Positions 1-12,093 of a stretch of DNA of 64,000 nt are shown piece after piece. The stretch comes from Sphagnum compactum. Taxonomy: Eukaryota; Bryophyta; Sphagnopsida; Sphagnales. Each line of letters opens with the position of its first letter. Position 1 is the first letter of the stretch. A program made the translations under genes and the position numbers. Location: positions 18,348,271-18,412,270 of the forward strand of contig OZ234499.1 of NCBI GenBank assembly GCA_965153455.1. Direction: 5' to 3'. Under the pieces are notes generated by a model, which ran no database searches, had not been told where the DNA came from, and saw only the letters and a program-made list of their open reading frames with translations.

Positions 1-1377
1 GCATCTCCACCAATGCTTAGTATGTGACCCTGCAAAAATATTTCTCACATCCAAGTTTTATTACTTACTAACTTTTTTCCAACCCCACCCATAAAACTGA
101 AACTGGGACTGCAAGTAGGTGGGGAGACTACTAATAGCAACCCACTTGGAGCAATCAAACTATTTACCCAATCAGAAACAGGGACCAGTCAGTAAATACG
201 ATATAGGTGAAATGGCCAACAATACATATGGAGTTTATTTTTCCATAGACATATAAAGTCTACATTAGTTTCCCCCCCCTTTAATCTCATTGTGTACTTG
301 GAAGTCTTACATGATATTAACTATTTTTTAATATAGTATATTTTTAATTACAAATGTTAAAACCCAAATGAACTTATAAAAGGATTGAAAGACTATCAAT
401 GTACAATATTAAACAAAGTGCACAATTAATGTGTTAGAACCCTGTCTGTGAATAGCTATTACCATAGCCTAGGGTCAGTTTCCACATGGACCAAATGAAT
501 AATTAATTTTTCTCAAAACTAATTCGTTTTTATAAATTTGAAATTATTATGTTTTCGCGATCTACTATAATATTGTCATGTGAGCAGTGAAATTATTCGG
601 ATTGTAGCCTCTGATATTGTGATGGTTTTCAACACCTCATCTTCATATTTTCATAAAAATTCATTTTGCATTATTTTAAAATTTATTTAATGATCAAACT
701 GACCCTAAGTTAAAGTACACATCGATTGTTGGTTCACTCAAGATAACTAAGAAAAAATTATTCAAATTATCAAATTCAGCAAATTCAGCAAATTCAGCAA
801 ATTCATTGGCCATAACATTTTTTCTACACATTTGCAAACAAGCCTATTCAACACCCTTTGTATAACAAATGGATATGTCATTGTTTTGTAAACATATCTT
901 CCCCTATTGTTGTTAAATAGACCCCCAATCATTTAAAACCCAAGCTAACCATGTTGTTTCAAAACCTTAACTTCTAGCAAGGTCTACAAAATTTCTAAAA
1001 TTAAATCCATGAATAACATTAGAAATTAATGGAGTGTATTGCACATGTGAATTGTTTTAGCTACTTATGAAAGGTACACTTCAACCCCATGACTGGGGAA
1101 AAAGCTCTTGTTTAATCCAAGGTTATAACTTATATAATGTCAATTAAAAAATTAGATAAAATTCATAATTTAAAAAAAACATATTATTTATAATTTATAA
1201 TATCCCTCTCTCCCTCTCCCTTTTTTAAATTTCTCTTCTATATTCCCATATGAGTCTCCATATTTCATCATTATTTATGTCAATCTCAAATTTGATTTTA
1301 CATTAACATGTGGTTAAATGTGCCTTTTTCATGTCCATGTAAATGGGTAGGGCCCAAGGGAAAGGAGCAAGGTAGCA
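1..1377. other. AT-rich intergenic DNA
   Basis: No open frame here resembles a protein. The DNA is AT-rich with many A and T runs. It holds a 9-base direct repeat (aaattcagc type, about five units near 772-806) and one copy of a dispersed repeat (531-690), listed separately. I see no RNA gene. Confidence 0.6.
531..690. repeat. dispersed repeat, copy 1 (partner at 7941-8070)
   Basis: The block shares ordered words with 7941-8070: 'ataaatttgaaattattatg', then 'atattgtcat', then 'gatggttttcaacacctc', then 'ttcatattttca' and 'aaaattcattt'. The order and orientation are the same and the spacing is nearly so, which indicates an old interspersed element. No coding capacity or terminal inverted repeats were seen. 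The family is unknown. Confidence 0.7.
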
Positions 1378-1620
1378 CTCTCGTCTGATGTTTTAGCATT
1401 CGCTCTGGTCTCATGTCTTAGGGTTTACCAGTTGTTACTGTCTAGTGCCCATTAAGATTTCCTCTCGCGTCCGGTGTTTTAGGGTTTGATCGTTCGCTTC
1501 CATTGTTTGGCAATTTCGGGTTTGCTCTGGTCCGATGTCTGTCTGCGATCTCGCAATTCCAGTTTGCTGAGGTTCTTATGTTTCAGGGCTTGCTGTGGTC
1601 CGATGTTTCAGGATTTCCAC
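1378..1620 (+). repeat. degenerate repeat with telo-box-like words
   Basis: A motif close to 'gctctggtccgatgttttag' followed by 'ggttt' recurs in diverged form near 1380, 1405, 1466, 1525 and 1592, roughly every 60 bases. The block is less AT-rich than its surroundings. Short open frames cross it but resemble no known protein. It could be a decayed minisatellite or the 5' part of an unrecognised transcript. Confidence 0.4.
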
Positions 1621-2562
1621 CATCAGTCCTGTTGGAACTTTGGAAACTGAAGATTCAGGGCATAAGGTCTCACGGTAAGCATTTGTAAAGAGCAAGGGTT
1701 TTGAGTAAAGCAAAAAACTGAGTATGCGGCAGGGGCATGCAATTCTGTGTTGTGTTGCAATCACTAAACGTGCAAAAACTTGAGATAACAAACTTGAGGA
1801 TAACACTCATATGTTATAAACATGTGCATTGCCGCAGTCCTGGTTTGAAACTGCTTGCGCATCAATTGCACTTCAAATGCTTTTGTTTAGAGATACAAAG
1901 AACCCTTGCAAAACCAAGCAGACGGAGAGAAAAGGAACTTCACATATACTTCTAAAAGAGGACAGCAAATGCTTTGGTGATATGTGACGACTGGAAGAGC
2001 ATTTCGAGGCATAGACTTCCCTCGAAGTATCGACTTCGTTTGCCAGCCGACCTTTTCCTTCAGTAACTCTTTCAATGCCTCGAGAGTTGAAATCTATATT
2101 GGAAGCAAGATGGAAGATGCATGTTATGTATTGGGGGGGGTGTAAAATGTGAGCTCTTGAATAGTAGGGCAAGCGCATGGAAGAAATCGCTAGCACCGTG
2201 GAAGAAGCTCTACGGTTGTCTGGCCGCTGCCACACCACTTCCGTGGCATGACGTTCCATTTAGGCATTGTCGCACAGGAAATATTACACTTTCGTAATAC
2301 CTCCACTTGACAACAATGCCTCTTTCGAAATCATAGAGAAAAACTACAAAACACGCAACGTCTCTTGCCAGGACCGCGTAAATAAAATAGACTACCACCG
2401 CAGTACACATACAAAAAGATCACAAGACACAAAAAGGCATGCAGCAGACGAACACAGCAGGACAACAGCAGCAAGGAATACAACTACTTCGAGTTGAACG
2501 AAGCCAGCATCTTTATAGCAAGCCATCGCCTCGCCATCCTTTTTGCGCATATGAATGAATTT
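1621..2562. other. intergenic stretch upstream of the CCDC174-like gene
   Basis: Base composition is more balanced than in the flanks. There is a G8 run near 2133. Open frames exist on both strands (longest about 128 codons, minus strand 1873-2259) but match no family I know and have no clear splice context. The 3' part probably includes the promoter and 5' leader of the gene starting at 2791. Confidence 0.4.
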
Positions 2563-2581
2563 AGGGTTAGGGTTAGGGTTT
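2563..2581 (+). repeat. short telomere-like TTAGGG run
   Basis: Three consecutive 'ttaggg' units ending in 'ttt' lie about 210 bases upstream of the CCDC174-like start codon. The run contains the plant telo-box word (AAACCCTA on the other strand), common in promoters of housekeeping genes. It is too short to be a telomere. Confidence 0.6.
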
Positions 2582-2790
2582 ACAGCCAGAACGAGATCGA
2601 TAGAGCTTCTTGGGCATGTCGAACCCGATTGCAGAACTCCGATCTCGCTCTGTTTCTCGTCGCATCTTGCGAGAGATTTCGAAGAGCCAGTAGTGTCTCC
2701 AATTCATATCGCTGAAATAGCGCAATTGGGCATTGTCTATTTGCTTTCTGGAGTGAGATACGTTTTGTGGCTCCGGGAAGATTGTTGGAC

Positions 2791-4089
2791 ATGGAAGACG
2801 ATAGGGATAGTGAACGTGAGAAGAAGGAGAGGGCGACAAGGGACGACGTTACACTAGTGGCAGCAGCGAAGGAGCAGCGAGTTGATTCCCTGGGATGGCT
2901 CACGGAGTCTTCCGTGATGCCCAAGAAGCAGAGGACGATAGAGGGAGTGGGAGCTTCTTCAATCGTGGAGCTTCGAGCCCAGCTCTACAGAACACAAGAG
3001 GACGTCAAGCGTGCCAAAGAGACAGGCGTCGAATTTGACTCTCTGCGCCCTCGCAAGAAGATCGACGCATTCTCCAAGAAAAATTCGGGAGTTGAAGAAT
3101 GCGCCTCGAGGTAAGGTTTGTCTTAGGAATTGTGCTCTCGGGCAAGATCTAAGGAAAGGACTTCCTCCCCCTGTGTGTGAGATTTTTTACTACTGACACC
3201 ATCTATTTCCTTGACAATCTCTTGGTGATTTGCAGTCTTAGCAGTTGTTGATAGATTTCCAGTGTTCTTATGTACATAGGGACAAGCTGCAGTTGAAAGC
3301 AGTGAAAGATGGGTCTGAGAGCTATGCCGCACTTGAGAAGAAAGCAGAACTCTATGACAAGCTTCTAAGAGGGGAGGTGTCAGATGAAGAAGAAAAGGAG
3401 AAGTATAGTGTAGATTTTCTGAAGAAAGGCTACTTGGAGGACGAGTTCGAGGAGATGGAGAGGGAGAGACGAGGTGAGCCTGTTGACAATTTGCGAAAAG
3501 ATCCAGAGACAGCAAACCCAGCAGGTGTGGATGTAGAAAAGCAGAGGCTTGGTGTTGGCTGGAGACCAGGAACCACAACAGGGCTTACACAGGAGCAAAA
3601 ACAAATCATCAGGTTTCTATGCAGAATTTTCTTCTGTGAAACAGAAATTGCACAAACATGATTGACAAAATCTTGTGTACATACTCAGAATCTTGATGTG
3701 CTTAGCTTTGCAGATTGTGAGAGACATTTGCAAGGTTATGACTGCTCTCTTTCTTGTCATGTTAGTTTTAATTTTTGCTGGAGCTGACAGAATGGGTTAC
3801 CTTCAAAGTGTTGTTGCAGGTTCTCTCTACAATGCAATAGAGTTGTTTTCGTTCAAATGCATTCAGTCTTATGAAACCCTGGAGCCCTGAAATACTGATA
3901 TATCCTTTTTGCAGGGAAGTGAATGAGGAGACAATTGAAGCTCGAGAAAAGTCATCATCACTAAAGCAGCGGCGGCAAATGCAAGCCGAAAAGAACAGGG
4001 AGAAATTGCGCCTTGCATTTCTCAAGAAGCAGGTCGAGAAGCTCAAATCTTCTGCCAAAGGAACACCCATGCAACAACCCAATTCATAG
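2791..4089 (+). CDS. CCDC174: CCDC174-like coiled-coil protein, 3 exons
   Basis: Modelled exons are 2791-3110, 3280-3612 and 3915-4089, with GT-AG borders (gtaagg/acatag, gtttct/ttgcag) and consistent phase. Together they encode 275 residues. The family signature is clear: an N-terminal 'VELRAQLYRTQEDVKRAKE' helix, a basic 'PRKKIDAFSKKNSGVE' segment, then 'SYAALEKKAELYDKLLRGE' followed by an acidic stretch and 'KYSVDFLKKG'. The last exon gives a Lys/Arg-rich helix ending 'LRLAFLKKQVEKLKS'. In animals CCDC174 is nuclear and is reported to associate with the exon junction complex and eIF4A3; the plant role is inferred. No enzymatic domain is present. An alternative start is the Met of 'MPKKQRTIEG' at 2917, nearer the conserved part. 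The model rests on family resemblance and splice phase, which agree. Confidence 0.85.
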
Positions 4090-4363
4090 CACATACTTGG
4101 TGCAATACCTTTCCTGCAAAAGTATGTTGCTGTTCAGATTTATGTCAGACATAGCGCATTGTGAGTTTGAGTTATCAGGTTTCTATGTCAGAATTGTGAC
4201 ATGCGAAATAGGGAAGCCTGGTAGCATTCATACAAAGGAGTTTGAACCCAGACAGAACACATTCAATCCTAGTGCTGTTAATGCTCTGTGTGAAATTGAT
4301 GCCCTCTGTAGTACTCAAAAACTCTCATGTCAAGGTCCCATCTCTAGAGAGTTAACCATGATG
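4090..4363 (+). other. probable 3' untranslated region
   Basis: The sequence follows the stop codon of the CCDC174-like gene. An open frame continues through it in another phase, but resembles no protein. It is probably 3' UTR or spacer. Confidence 0.4.
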
Positions 4364-4545
4364 CAACTGAGTCTTCCCCATGCTTTTGGAAATGTGATAG
4401 AAACCTCTCAAGAGCTAATCAATACCTGAACTGAGTGTTCCCCGTGCTTCTGGAGATGTGATACAAGCCTCTCAAGAGCTAGCCAGTGTCACAACTGAGC
4501 CTTCCCTGTGCTTCTCAAAATGTTACAGAAACCCAGGATGTGGAT
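4364..4545 (+). repeat. three diverged tandem copies of a 64-base unit
   Basis: The units begin at 4364, 4428 and 4492. Each starts with 'aactgag.cttccc' and continues with 'tgcttctggaaatgtgat' type words, and the first two share 'cctctcaagagcta'. The third copy is incomplete. The array lies about 275 bases downstream of the CCDC174-like stop codon. Confidence 0.8.
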
Positions 4546-6411
4546 ATTTCTTTAATGGCTTGCCCAAAAAATTTGGCGAATTAGTATATAAGTCTCTGTG
4601 CCCACCATCGAGAGCTGATGAAGTCAGCGGGGAGTTGCAGCTCATCCCTGCTCTTTATGATGAAGGTGACAGTCTGCCTCTTCAAGAACAACTCTCTTAA
4701 GGTTTTGACTGCACTCATTGTCACATCAACATTTCAAGTATTATTGTGGAGCTTGCTCTGCAATCTCATATATATGCTGAACTTGCTGTATCCTACAGGT
4801 TTAGCTGATTCTCATTGGCTGGCAATTTCTTTATTGCTTGCAGCAGGAAATGTTTGCAGATATTGGCAGAGTTTCTGGGGCATTGAAGACAGAAAAAGAT
4901 GAGGACCACCACAAGAGCTATTATGTGAGTGAGAAGAGTGGAACTCCACATCTAGCTTCTCACTTTTTGGTAACAACAAAAGCTAGATGTGAGAGCAGAT
5001 TGTGAAGAGGTGTCAATGCCACCATCAACGATTAGGGGAAATCCTGAGATGGCAATGCCATGAGCTGCGTATGGAGAAAAGTGATGATACAGTGTTTCTT
5101 AGATAGCAGCTTCATGGTTGGACACGGAGATAGAAAACTCACATTCAGACTTTTTCCATTCCCATGACTTCAGACATGGAGCTTCATACATCTGAATCCT
5201 AGTTTACTTGGGTTTGTGGGGAAACATGCATTTCCAGTGTTTCTTTTACCAGCTGGATTTTGTGTACATTGGAAGTCAGATTGCATGAATGAAATTAACC
5301 TCCAGAATTGTTCACTTAAATGAATGACACATTCAAGATGCATGGATTATCTACCTATTACCACCGCATCAGTGAAAATGTCTCTGAGTGCTGAGAAGCT
5401 AATAGAGACACCTACAGAATTCTCAGTTAGATATAACTTCTCATGAATTGAAGTCCATGTTGATTCTGGCATTCTCAGACTGCAAACCCAAGTGTGTAGA
5501 CTAGAGAGCAAGAGGATTCTTGTTATCCTCTACAGGAGCAGTATCTACAATCATGCAACCAAGAATTTCAACAGTCCAGGGATCTTGTCTAGCAATCTCT
5601 TCTCACAAACACTGAAATGTGCATGCAAGCAAGCTAGCGAGAAATTTCATAACATCAGCTTTTGAGTTTTTGGAAAATGCTTGGGAAAATTGTAGTGCAT
5701 TCAACAGAGAAGAAGAGACTTAGGTCCTTGATGATTGTTGCAGGTACCTATGGTAGGCATTCCATTGTAGAAAACAAATAATCACATTCCAGATTACTAT
5801 GTGGAAATTCCAGATACAAAGGGAAACTGTCTCAATTGGTGCTGCAAATGGAGCATTGAGAGACTTGAATTCAGCCATAGACAGACAGACAGACATCTTG
5901 TGAGACAAAAATCCAATTTGGAGTCTAAGGTAAGGAGACCTTGTAAAGCACCCTTTGAAATTGAGACCATCTAGCTATCTCCCCCAGTCTCAAAACAAAG
6001 ATTAGGCAAAGCTTCTTTCCATCTAAATCCTCAAACCCTAACTTCTAGCCCTAATGACCTCTTCTAATTCACCTAAAGGAGGAGCAGCAAGAGGAGCAGC
6101 AACTCCAAACCGACATGTATGTTTACAGGCATGTCGCAATAGATGCGAGGCAGAAAAACAATGCATCTGTAAGACTGCAATGCGTTGCTTTTCTAGGAAA
6201 TGTTGTTGCGAGTAGCACACACCCCTGTCTATGATCAATTGCAGTTGGAGGTAGAAACCTGGATTTGGAAGTTGCCGTTTTTTCGCAATGTCCTTTCAGC
6301 TTCAGCTTCAGCGCTCCCTCTTTAGAATCGATAGCACAGACAGATCTGATGACGAGATTGTCGACTCTTTGCAAGGTTTAGGATTTGAGATAACAATGAA
6401 GGCTGGTGAAA
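4546..6411. other. spacer between the CCDC174-like and calmodulin-like genes
   Basis: Short open frames occur on both strands without recognisable domains. A small direct repeat of 'acag' lies near 5880. The last few hundred bases should contain the 3' UTR of the minus-strand gene ending at 6412. No RNA gene or transposon protein was seen. Confidence 0.5.
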
Positions 6412-7065
6412 TCACAAGGAGACGTCAAGCCCAGAGGCAGCAGAAGACATGGCAGCTGCGAATTCGGTGAAACTAATGCGACCATCGCCGTCAGTATCAG
6501 CTTCCCGGATCATATCAGAAAGTTCCTTGACCGATAAAGCGTGGCCGAGCTTGGCCATGGAATGAGCAAGTTCCGCTGCCGTGATGAAACCGTTTCCATC
6601 TCTGTCGAAGGTTCGGAAAACTGCCAACAACTCCCCTTGGTTGTAAGGCACGGCAGTGGCCACCATCTCTGGTCCGATCAGCGCCACAAACTCATCAAAA
6701 TCAATATACCCATTCGCATTCGTATCCGCACGCTGCACCAAGGCCTCCAGCTGACTCCCGTTAGGCTTCAACCCCAACGACCTAAGCAAGGAACCAAGCT
6801 CCAGCTCCGTGATAGCACCGTCCTGGTCCCTATCAAATCTGGAGAAGATATCCTGAATTTCCGCCAACTGCTCCTTACTCAAATCCGAAGAAGTTACTGG
6901 AGGAGGAGGAGGAGGTTGAGACAGACTGTTATAACCGACGTTATCTTCAGCCGCCACCCCATTGTGGAATCTCATCTCTACAAGCTTGTTTTCCTCAGAA
7001 CTCCCAGATTCCATGTCCAAAGACTCGGAGAGTTGCGCAGCAAAAACTTCCTTGTCATCAGCCAT
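6412..7065 (-). CDS. calmodulin-like protein, four EF-hands, intronless
   Basis: This single exon encodes 217 residues. Residues 1-60 form a low-complexity leader with acidic and Ser-rich parts and a Pro6 run at 51-56. After it come four canonical 12-residue EF-hand loops: 78-89 (DRDQDGAITELE), 114-125 (DTNANGYIDFDE), 154-165 (DRDGNGFITAAE) and 190-201 (DTDGDGRISFTE). All keep Asp at position 1, Gly at 6 and Glu at 12, so all four should bind calcium. The pairs are arranged as in calmodulin. It resembles plant CML proteins of the CML15/16/18 type, which act as calcium sensors in cytosol or nucleus. There is no N-terminal Gly for myristoylation and no C-terminal prenyl box. The N-terminal extension is longer than in calmodulin (149 residues). 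Its targets are unknown. Confidence 0.93.
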   Translation of the reverse strand: MADDKEVFAAQLSESLDMESGSSEENKLVEMRFHNGVAAEDNVGYNSLSQPPPPPPVTSSDLSKEQLAEIQDIFSRFDRDQDGAITELELGSLLRSLGLKPNGSQLEALVQRADTNANGYIDFDEFVALIGPEMVATAVPYNQGELLAVFRTFDRDGNGFITAAELAHSMAKLGHALSVKELSDMIREADTDGDGRISFTEFAAAMSSAASGLDVSL

Positions 7066-7433
7066 TCTCAGGGTTACTAGCTTTGTGAGCGTGTTACGAG
7101 TTTGGACCTAGAGCGGGTTTGCGAGCAGCAGAAGCAAGCGAGGTAGAGGCGCATGGTTTAAGGAATCGCTGACCGGCGGATGCAAACGCGGAGGAGGAGG
7201 AGGAGGAGGGAGGCAGCGAGGAAGGAGGAAGAAACTCCGCGTCATGCGCAGCTGTTGGCGCCGCCGATCGTCGCATTCGTCTCTCCCGCCTGCCGGAATC
7301 CAAAGGCGAATGGAATCGGAATCCTGGCATCACAGTGTGAACGGGGGTTCTCGATCGACTTCCGGGTCTTGATCCAGGTGTGGATTATATATTCCAGATG
7401 CCAAAAGATTTTCATAAAATCTGTATTTTTTTA
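7066..7433 (-). promoter_or_regulatory. 5' leader and promoter region of the calmodulin-like gene
   Basis: The first 270 bases upstream of the start are GC-richer than the rest of the spacer. They carry a purine-rich GGA tract at about 7187-7225 on the plus strand, which is a CCT/TCC tract on the coding strand. Such pyrimidine tracts are common in plant 5' UTRs. A 79-codon frame crosses the region but is Ser/Ala/Pro low-complexity and is unlikely to be a gene. No TATA box could be assigned with confidence. Confidence 0.4.
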
Positions 7434-7940
7434 ATTTAGGCTAAACCTGCAAAACTTTATCCATTCCAAGGAAATATGTATTTCTCATGCCTTGGCTACC
7501 TATTTTGAAAGGACCCACTTCTGCATATTTTGGATTTACTGTTTTTCTTAGGAATTGTTTTTTAAAGCCAAAGTGGCTATCATATGTAGCCTGCAAGTTT
7601 CTTTTTTCTTTTTTCAAATTCTTCAAGTACGTTGATTGGCGAGATTTTCAGCATTAATTAGCATTAAATGGCGACTGTCATTGGTGAGGTTGAGCATTTT
7701 TGCCAAACGGAAGCTACAACTGGCGACCTAAGAAAGTGCCTAGGTCCAGACATGGCTAATTCAATTCTTTTATTTCGAAAAATGGCGAAACAAATCCCTA
7801 AAAATCACAAAATTCACCAAGTTGTGAAAATCCAACCAGAAAAAAACCAATGTACATAGGAAGACGTAGGTAGTCAAATCTGGCTATGAACCATATATGA
7901 AATGCAAAAATTCAATCATCCTTCTATATTTTTGGCTACT

Positions 7941-8070
7941 ATAAATTTGAAATTATTATGATTTCATTTTATATTAGGATATTGTCATATGATAATTATG
8001 ATGGTTTTCAACACCTCGGCTTCATATTTTCACTAAAATTCATTTCACTATTTTTCAGATTTTTTTTTAA
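7941..8070. repeat. dispersed repeat, copy 2 (partner at 531-690)
   Basis: It shares the word order of 531-690, including 'gatggttttcaacacctc' and 'ttcatattttca'. It is shorter by one internal deletion around 8000. Divergence between the copies is considerable, so the element is old. Confidence 0.7.
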
Positions 8071-10883
8071 ATTCTAAATTTCGGTTTTTAGCCAATCAAA
8101 AAAAAGGCTACCGGGATTGGGGGAGCTCTTTGGAACATTTCTTGGTTGGTCAATTTTATACTAAAACACAATTTGCAACACTTTCCATAGCTCAATTTAT
8201 TTTGAACATAGAGTAGAATTCTATGTTTCAAATTGCTCTGTAATATTTGTAATATTCGCAGTTCATTGATTTATTCTAAACGTGGGACAAAATTTCAATC
8301 ATCAACTCCATCATGTACAATTTGTGTCCAATGCAAGTAAATGTTGATTTATTAATAAAATGATATTTAGTAATATTCCAAGAATTTCTTTTATGCAATA
8401 AACTCATATTTGGTATCTAAACTTTTTTTTTCGTATTTCAATACATTAAAGTTAAAAATTCTAAATGTCCAAACACATTCTAACTTAAACGAATAAAAAT
8501 GTCTAACCACAAAAGGTTGAATAAGAAGTGTGGATGCAATGGCCATATTTGGAATTACATGTTGAATAATATTTTGATGAATGATATTAATTAGCCAATA
8601 TTCGATCATTTTTGGGCACCCCAAATCAAGTCTAATTTCATGGAATGTATGTTCCTTATTAATTTCTAGAATGCAATATGGATGGCAAAGGACTAATTAA
8701 TTGTTCATGAAGCATTACATGTTGGAGAGTCTAAATAGCTAAAAGCTATATTTTTGGGCATATAATTCTCAAAATGATAGAAAAGCTGAAATCCAAATTT
8801 GAGACCTAATTATGATCACAAGTCTCTTCATTTAATGTACAAAATTTCACAAATTTGCCAAGTCCACAATTATCAATTGCCTCGTATGTGATAAATGCAA
8901 ACATGTGCAAAGAAACCACTATCAATCTCCAAGTTTTTACATTTTTGCTCCAAGGGTTTTTGGAACCAATTATTTTGGAACCAATGAAAAAGTTGTCGAA
9001 AACATTGTGACTAACTTGTAGTAGCGAGTAGGATTAAATTAAAGACCATTTTTATATGCCTTGCTTATTAGTTGACAATTGAAGTAATCAATTACCAAAA
9101 AATTCAAACTATTGCAATCAAGACTATATGTAAGTATCAACCATCAAGCATTGGACTTTCCACATGATACATCGACACAATATCAAAGTATTAAATAGTG
9201 TTCAAAACAACATAATTGAAGCAATCAATTACCAACACTTTCCAAACTATTTTCACTATTAAAAAAAAGTATGTGGCTTGGTCATTAAAACCCCTCTTAA
9301 GGTTTTCAATCAAACAAATTTGAAGAATTCATACCACAAATCTTTTTTTTTCAATTTCTCTTGTTGATGCAATCCAATGTACAATGTATTGAATAATGAA
9401 TTGAGAAAGAGAAAATGAAGAAGTTTTTGTCAAAAGGCATGTGATGTGTGTTTTTCCATTTATTGTGCCTTTCCAAAGACAAACATATATATAGACAAAC
9501 ATTATTTTTTGAATTATATACATGAGTCTAATAAAAGAGTTTGAATTAGATTCACATATATTTTGATATTTTATAAGGAGTTATTTTTTAATGGGATTGG
9601 AACTCTATAGACCATTTGCAATTGGTCAAATTGATGTAAACAAACATGGAACTTTAGGCTTCAATATGCTTCAAATTTCGAACATTTTTGGTTGGTCTGT
9701 AACCTAAAAATAGTGTTAGATGTTTTCTATGAATGAAGGTTACAAACCCTAATTCAGCTTGTGGCTGAACTACTAGTGGCGCGGTGATTCAATGACGTTG
9801 AAAATTTATTTTTGAAGTGTTTTTATTTTTGGTGTGTTTTGTTGCTTTGCAAGTTATGATGAAGGAAGTTTGGTGAATTAGTTCGTGTGATGGAGTGTAA
9901 TCTTAACTGCTCAATGAAAACTCTTCATGAGCTTTGTGAATCACGATTCTGCGAGGAAATTGGCAGGAAGATTTCTGGGGAGCAAAGGGATAAGGTTATG
10001 AGGAGTATTTTTTATGCAAACTGATGAAGAAAGAACAGGCTTTTTGGTGATGAAAAAATAAATGACTAGACTTTCTGAAGACTAAAAGTGTGTGTAGAAT
10101 TTGGATTTTTGGGAGTGGTAATTAATTAAGAATAAAACTTCATTTGAAATCCTAGATCAAAAAAACCTTGATGATTGAATTTCTGCTGCGCCAAGAGTCA
10201 AAGAAAGGTCTAGAGGTCTGGTATGTTTTTCTGTAGGGACCAACACAAGGGAGAGGATGATTGTGTCAAGGATTTCTGGAGTGGTTGTGTGGCAGCTCAT
10301 GTGTGATAACTTTGGGGATCTTGAAATGATGAGTGCGTAATCTGTTCCATCCTAAAGAGAGAGTACCTGCTGCATTTATGGGAGCTCCGGGGTTTATGGG
10401 AAGGGGATATTGAAGAATAAAATATATTACGTTGACTGATCCTGCCCTGAATCTTTGTGCAATTGTTGAGGAATCATGTGAAGTTGTTGAATTGGTCTCT
10501 GTGGGGTTTTTGTGGTTGGGTATGAGTTGCCACTCCTATGAAACAACCTATTGATTCCTAGAGAAGAAATCAAGAGTGAAACTGATCCTTTGTGGTCCAT
10601 AGAAATAAGATGACATAATGTAGTTGTCTGCAAGGGTTTTGATGAAGAAGTAATACTTGAAACAGATCTGTCCATCTTTGTAAAACCTTAGCAATACCCA
10701 CCAATCTCTGTATGTTCAACAGTTGGGATTTTTACACAATGAAGAATGTATTTCCCCTTTCTTTTAGGTGACAGGTCAATTTATTTTGAACATGATCTCA
10801 TTTCTAATGTTCAATCTATTTCAAATATGAAATTTTTAAAGCTCAATTTAGTTTGACATGGATCTAATTGTAGTGTTTGAATT

Positions 10884-10902
10884 GGGGGGGGGGGGGGGGG
10901 GG
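10884..10902 (+). repeat. run of 19 G
   Basis: An uninterrupted G19 run sits in AT-rich DNA. It can form G-quadruplex structures and is a frequent place for sequencing length error, so the exact count is unreliable. Confidence 0.9.
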
Positions 10903-11299
10903 ACGCTTAGTGTAAGGTTTGGGATTCACGTGCATCAAACGACCATTTTGAAGGGGGTACTAGATAATTTTCATACTATTTTTTATCATTTTATTATTAT
11001 CTTATATTAATTATGATCCATTATTTCATACTATTACATATTTCATATTATAATTAAATTAATAATTTGAATAAAATGTACTTTATTTTCTAACTAATTA
11101 ACTTATAACTTCTACCCAACAACCAATATATTGCACTTTATATTTTTGCTCACATAGTTTTATTTTTATTTTTATTGGTGTTTACCATGTGGTTTAAATC
11201 GTTTCAAAATTGCCCATGTTCAATTGTGTTTTATTGAATTTTTATCATGACCTTTTAAATAGCCTCTTCTACATACCATAAAACCCAATGGTGAAAAAT

Positions 11300-11840
11300 A
11301 AAATAAAATTAATTAATTAATTTTCAAAGATAAACATCATTCCAAATTCAATCATTTTTATTCCATTGGTTCAAAAATTACAAAACAACAAACATGTGCA
11401 ATATTTTGTCAAAGGACCTTTAATAATACCAAAAGTAGAGTAGAAGCCCCACAATTTAAGAAGGTAATAACATTGTCATATCCAAACAAACACTTATATT
11501 AATATATACGAGTGTGGTTCGTGTTGATGGCCCAACTATGAACCCATTATAAAATAAGGAAATAGAACACGTGAACATTGTTTTGGAATGTATGTATCAA
11601 CTTTTGAAAAGCTAAATATGAAAGGAAATCATGCCTGAATTGAATGATAAGCCTTAAAGTGTTAACACGTTCTCAACTGATTTTCCTTCCAAAACTTGAT
11701 TTTTTGGAATTTATTTGAATTTTCAATGGCAGAAATCACTTCAAAATCAATATATCCCACATTCTAAATCCAAATCTTACCAAATAAATTCCATTAAATC
11801 CTATCATCAAGATCTTTCCAACAACACCAAAAGCACATTC
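11300..11840. repeat. dispersed repeat, copy 1 (partner at 27300-27730)
   Basis: Shared ordered words with 27300-27730 include 'ttccattggttcaaaaatta' against 'ttcattggtttgaagatta', then 'aacatgtgcaatattttg', 'taccaaaagta', 'gaagccccac' and 'aacattgtcata.ccaaacaaaca'. Farther on come 'aatttattgaattttcaat' type words and Ser-codon-like tracts. The order and orientation are kept. The family is unknown and no protein is encoded. Confidence 0.55.
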
Positions 11841-12057
11841 CAATTCTTCCGAAATTTTCAGTTATAATTTAATTTAATTTTCAGTGAAAAAATCATTCAA
11901 TATTCAAGAATTTTTGCACTGCAAGTTCAAATGTCATGGAACCAAGCCCATGCACCCCTCCTCATCAAGAGCTGTAAAGACACCAAGAACATGATTTGAA
12001 GCATCCCGGTTTGGTGGATCTCATAATTACAAAACAAAACAAACTAAACTACCTTCC

Positions 12058-12060
<3 letters not shown>

Positions 12061-12090
<30 letters not shown>
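12061..12090. repeat. (AT)15 microsatellite
   Basis: A pure AT dinucleotide run of about 30 bases. Confidence 0.95.

Positions 12091-12093
<3 letters not shown>

Noticed and set aside
2563-2581. Telomeric sequence marking a chromosome end or fusion
   Set aside because: Only three units; similar short words are scattered elsewhere in the window.
3123-3578. 151-codon minus-strand frame
   Set aside because: It is antisense to exon 2 of the CCDC174-like gene, with low-complexity Ser/Leu/His composition.
6541-7080. 179-codon plus-strand frame
   Set aside because: It is the antisense shadow of the calmodulin-like gene, whose four EF-hands are unambiguous.
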